Shown: piece after piece, positions 61,400 to 64,000 of the stretch
How the letters are laid out: the number at the start of each line of letters is the position of its first letter
Position numbering within the stretch: the stretch's first letter is position 1
From: CAUZIZ01 sp965218775
GTDB taxonomy: Bacteria; Acidobacteriota; UBA6911; RPQK01; JAJDTT01
Reading direction: 5' to 3'
DNA length: 64,000 nucleotides
Assembly: GCA_965218775.1 (NCBI GenBank)
Contig: CBDCLS010000004.1
Coordinates: forward strand, 496,001 to 560,000
The notes under the pieces: generated by a model
What the model saw: the letters and a program-made list of their open reading frames with translations, nothing else
The model's database searches: none
What the model was told of the DNA's origin: nothing
Position numbers and translations under genes: made by a program

Positions 61400-62371
61400 G
61401 TGTTTCAGATGGCCATCATCGGTGTCGGGATGATCTCAACCAAGGCCATGATCCCCGCGATTCGGGGAGCAAAGACCGCCAATCTCTATGCGCTGGGAAC
61501 GAGTTCTCCCGAGAAGGCAGCGCGACTAGGGGACGTCGCCGAGCGAGCCTACCCCAGCTACCAACAAGTCCTCGATGATCCGGTCGTTGACGGCGTTTAT
61601 ATTGGCCTTCCCAATCATCTCCACAAAGAGTGGACGCTGAAGGCTCTGGCTTGTGGAAAACACGTCCTCTGTGACAAACCACTGGCCATGGATCTCGAGG
61701 AAGCCAAAGAGATGAATGCCGCCGCCCAATCGGCGCGACGGGTGCTGATGGAGGGCTTCATGTACCGCTTCCATCCCCAGCACACGAAGGTCAAGGAGCT
61801 GATAGCATCCGGCACGATTGGAAAGGTTCGCCTGTTCGAGGCCCACTTCCACTACTTTTTGGAAGATCTCAGAAACATCCGGATGCAGCCTGAGACCGGA
61901 GGCGGCGGACTCTATGACATCGGCTGCTACGGAATCGATAGCGCTCGTTATCTACTGGCAGGAGAGCCGACTTCCTGCAGCGGCCGCTGGAGTGTCCGCT
62001 CGGACAGTGGAACTGACGAGTTCTGCCATTTTACTCTCAACTTCTCCGACGACCGAGTCGCCGCCATCACCTGCGGCACCCACCTACAACGGGAGCAAAC
62101 CTACTCAATCTATGGGGATCTAGGCGCCATCCGGTTACCGATGGCCTATGTCCCCAAGGCCAGCAAGAGCAACAGGGTCCTGGTCTCGACAGAGGAGGGG
62201 GAAAAGCAGCACACCGTATCTCCGACCGACCAATATGCCGTAGAAGTCGATGCCTTCGTGGCCGCCTGCCGGGGCGATCGCGACCCCAGGATTGAAAGCG
62301 GTCTAGAAAACATGTCCATCCTGGACGCGGTTCGCCGGGCCTGCCATACGGGGCAGGTTGAAACAATATAG
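61400..62371 (+). CDS. Gfo/Idh/MocA family oxidoreductase (cytosolic)
   Basis: The product has the Rossmann site MAIIGVGMISTKAMIPAIRG, the EKP-equivalent CDKPLAMDLEEAK and the beta-sheet domain with LMEGFMYRFHPQHTKVKELI and GGGGLYDIGCYGIDSARYLL. It is an NAD(P)-dependent oxidoreductase for a sugar-like substrate. I place the start at GTG 61400, six bases after GAGGAG, rather than the upstream TTG at 61373. Unlike the 14394 paralogue it has no Tat signal. A possible unit with the Rieske gene upstream. Confidence 0.88.
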   Translation: MFQMAIIGVGMISTKAMIPAIRGAKTANLYALGTSSPEKAARLGDVAERAYPSYQQVLDDPVVDGVYIGLPNHLHKEWTLKALACGKHVLCDKPLAMDLEEAKEMNAAAQSARRVLMEGFMYRFHPQHTKVKELIASGTIGKVRLFEAHFHYFLEDLRNIRMQPETGGGGLYDIGCYGIDSARYLLAGEPTSCSGRWSVRSDSGTDEFCHFTLNFSDDRVAAITCGTHLQREQTYSIYGDLGAIRLPMAYVPKASKSNRVLVSTEEGEKQHTVSPTDQYAVEVDAFVAACRGDRDPRIESGLENMSILDAVRRACHTGQVETI

Positions 62372-62390
62372 ATGGGAACGAGGATCAAAT

Positions 62391-62547
62391 CCCAAGATAC
62401 AAGATACAAACAAGCTCCAAGCACCAAATCACAAACGCAGAATCCGAGCCATTTTTTTAGGCCTGGGAACTGTGCGGGGTGCCCAAGGATTGGAACTTGG
62501 TGCTTGGAATTTGAGATTTGTTTGTATCTTGTACCTTGTATCTTGTT
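62391..62547. repeat. Large palindrome with CAAGATACAAACAAGCTCC arms, copy 2
   Basis: The left arm (CAAGATACAAGATACAAACA) pairs with the right arm (TTTGTTTGTATCTTGTACCT); the outer words and the inner GCTTGGAATTTGAGATTTG are shared with the copy at 48593-48741. It sits between the Gfo/Idh stop and the histidine kinase start, 20 bp before the latter, so it might terminate the upstream transcript or influence kinase expression. Confidence 0.85.
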
Positions 62548-62567
62548 ACTTTTAAGACGGAGCGACC

Positions 62568-64000
62568 GTGGCAAAACTTCACTATCTGCCTGATGGCAAG
62601 GACATAGAGGTCCCTGAGGGGAAGACGATTCTTCAGACCTCGCTTCAGGCGGGCATTCCGCACGCGCACGTCTGCTTCGGGCGAACGCGTTGTACGACTT
62701 GCCGTGTATTGATCCTCGAAGGGCTGGAGCACTGCAATCAAAGGAATCCGAAAGAGGACATGGTAGCGCACCAGTTTCACTACCAACCGGAGACCAGACT
62801 GGCCTGCCAGACCACCGTCAACGGTGATGTGAAGCTGCGCCGTCTGGTTACCGACGAGCACGATCTGGCCTTGACCGTCCAGCTCATCGTGGAGCGAGTG
62901 CGAGCCGAAGTGCAGAGCATGCGTCGTCCGGAAGACCTACTCAAGGTTGCGGGAGTCATGTGGGAAGGCCTTCACGATGTAGGACTGTCCGCAGATTACT
63001 GCGCTATCGAGATCTTCGACCAGGAAAGAACCCAGTCTGAAACCTATGCCGTCACAACCGGATGGATGGAGGAGCAATACGGAGTGGCACCCTCTATTCG
63101 CGACCTCCTTCCCGGCGTGAACGTCTACTCTACCCAGTGCCGGTTGGACGAGTCTGCCGAAGTAAGCCCAGAGGCCCGGATCTTGACGGCAGAAAGCTCG
63201 GCGGAAGAATGGCATCAACATCAGGAGTTTCTGAGACGATCCTGGGATCTGAGCGGAATCGAAGAGGTCAGGGTTCCGACCTCGTGGGCGGTGGTCCCCT
63301 TTTCCTATGGCCGCCTGAGCCTGCAGAGCTTTGCCAAGAAGGAGCTGCCGCCACAGACACTCAAGACCTTGGAGGTCTATGCCGATGCGATTTCCCTCGC
63401 TTATGCCCGGTTCCTGGACATCCGGAGTCTGGAAGGGCGCAACCAGGAGCTCCAGACTGCCTACCAGAAGCTTCAGGAAACCCAGGCACAGCTGGTTCAT
63501 TCCGCAAATATGGCAGCAATGGGACAACTCGTTGCCGGTGTCGCCCACGAGCTGAATACACCCCTGGGGGCGCTTAAGAGCAATATCGACGTGTTTCAGC
63601 GGGGTCTTCTCAAGTTAGAAGGTTCACTGGGAGAGCAGGCCGGGGCCGGCGAGAACGAGTCCACCCGAATCCTCCAGCACCTTGAAAAGCTGGCTGGCGT
63701 CAGCGTCGAAGCTGTGGAACGAGCGGGGACGATCGTGACCGATCTTCGCAGATTCGCCCGTCTGGACGAGGCGGAGTTTGGCCGCGTCGATCTACACGAG
63801 GGCCTCGATAGAACGCTGTCCCTGCTGGCGCGGGAATTGGGCAGCACCGTCAGGGTCCACAAAGACTATGCGGACCTGCCACTCGTCGATTGCTATCCCA
63901 AACAGCTGAACCAGGCCTTCATGAACCTGCTAATGAATGCGGGACAAGCGATGGAAGAAGAAAAAGGTGAAATCCTCATCAAGACTGCTCACCAGAAGGA
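62568..64000 (+). CDS. Histidine kinase with N-terminal 2Fe-2S ferredoxin domain (3' end beyond window)
   Basis: From GTG 62568 the frame is open to the window end (477 complete residues). Residues 1-90 are a plant/adrenodoxin-type 2Fe-2S domain: HVCFGRTRCTTCRV (Cys 36, 42 and 45) and the fourth cysteine in LACQT. A middle domain (about 100-280) could be GAF-like. A coiled-coil (NQELQTAYQKLQETQ) leads to the HisKA box VAHELNTPLGALKS with His327, then the start of the HATPase with the N-box MNLLMNAGQAM. No membrane segment is seen, so it is a cytosolic kinase that could sense redox or iron. The cognate response regulator is not in the window. Confidence 0.88.
   Translation, partial: MAKLHYLPDGKDIEVPEGKTILQTSLQAGIPHAHVCFGRTRCTTCRVLILEGLEHCNQRNPKEDMVAHQFHYQPETRLACQTTVNGDVKLRRLVTDEHDLALTVQLIVERVRAEVQSMRRPEDLLKVAGVMWEGLHDVGLSADYCAIEIFDQERTQSETYAVTTGWMEEQYGVAPSIRDLLPGVNVYSTQCRLDESAEVSPEARILTAESSAEEWHQHQEFLRRSWDLSGIEEVRVPTSWAVVPFSYGRLSLQSFAKKELPPQTLKTLEVYADAISLAYARFLDIRSLEGRNQELQTAYQKLQETQAQLVHSANMAAMGQLVAGVAHELNTPLGALKSNIDVFQRGLLKLEGSLGEQAGAGENESTRILQHLEKLAGVSVEAVERAGTIVTDLRRFARLDEAEFGRVDLHEGLDRTLSLLARELGSTVRVHKDYADLPLVDCYPKQLNQAFMNLLMNAGQAMEEEKGEILIKTAHQK

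Noticed and set aside
1..64000. tRNA, rRNA or other structured RNA genes
   Set aside because: I looked for tRNA-like and known riboswitch signatures in the gaps and found none I could support by eye; a covariance-model search would settle it.

Overview
The window looks like a chromosomal segment of an uncultured Gram-negative bacterium, plausibly an Acidobacteriota or a neighbouring phylum. The grounds are gene content only: a TamB-type translocation protein, a TonB-dependent receptor, a DUF5916 outer-membrane protein, an Asp-box/VPS10-like giant protein, secreted proteins with cohesin, dockerin, PKD and IPT domains, and an F420-type oxidoreductase, in GC-rich sequence. No rRNA, tRNA or CRISPR array was recognised, so the taxonomy stays an inference.

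Layout. 0-7 kb: a partial tamB, an AIM24-family protein, and a two-gene operon of a GalU-type nucleotidyltransferase and a glucuronokinase-like GHMP kinase. 7-10 kb: a junkyard of nested elements, with a MITE, an IS1380 copy carrying a 385-bp internal tandem duplication, a remnant of a second copy of the PKD-repeat gene found at 26-30 kb, an S23/four-helix-bundle gene remnant and another MITE. 10-24 kb: housekeeping and metabolic genes, all on the minus strand (hflX, tfoX-like, methyltransferase, bacilliredoxin-rhodanese fusion, Tat-exported Gfo/Idh/MocA oxidoreductase, YiiX-like hydrolase, plsC, class IV aminotransferase, DUF5916), broken by an IS4-family insertion. 24-33 kb: an IS256 element with a nonsense codon, the 1132-residue PKD protein, an SRAP peptidase and a second IS1380. 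33-43 kb: LLM oxidoreductase, TonB receptor, GT87-like glycosyltransferase, aldehyde dehydrogenase, a CsgG-like gene frameshifted at a run of nine G, a BamE-like protein and a third IS1380 in opposite orientation. 43-51 kb: a GSA-type aminotransferase divergent from a yjhG-fhs pair, and a radical SAM gene followed by a small Cys-terminal protein. 51-60 kb: DUF2911, CBS, Asp-box giant, and a cohesin gene convergent with a dockerin-lipoprotein operon. 60-64 kb: Rieske protein, Gfo/Idh/MocA oxidoreductase and a histidine kinase with an N-terminal 2Fe-2S ferredoxin domain, cut by the window end.

Two themes stand out. First, the load of mobile and palindromic DNA is high: five IS copies, at least three MITE families, and several families of large inverted repeats. 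Four insertions have target-site duplications that coincide with the stop codon of the neighbouring gene, and a fifth duplicates a start codon. Second, several gene arrangements deserve functional attention: the galU-glucuronokinase pair, the adjacent cohesin and dockerin proteins, the bacilliredoxin-rhodanese fusion, the yjhG-fhs overlap, the radical SAM/small Cys protein pair and the 2Fe-2S histidine kinase. All functional statements rest on reading motifs by eye; no database search was run.
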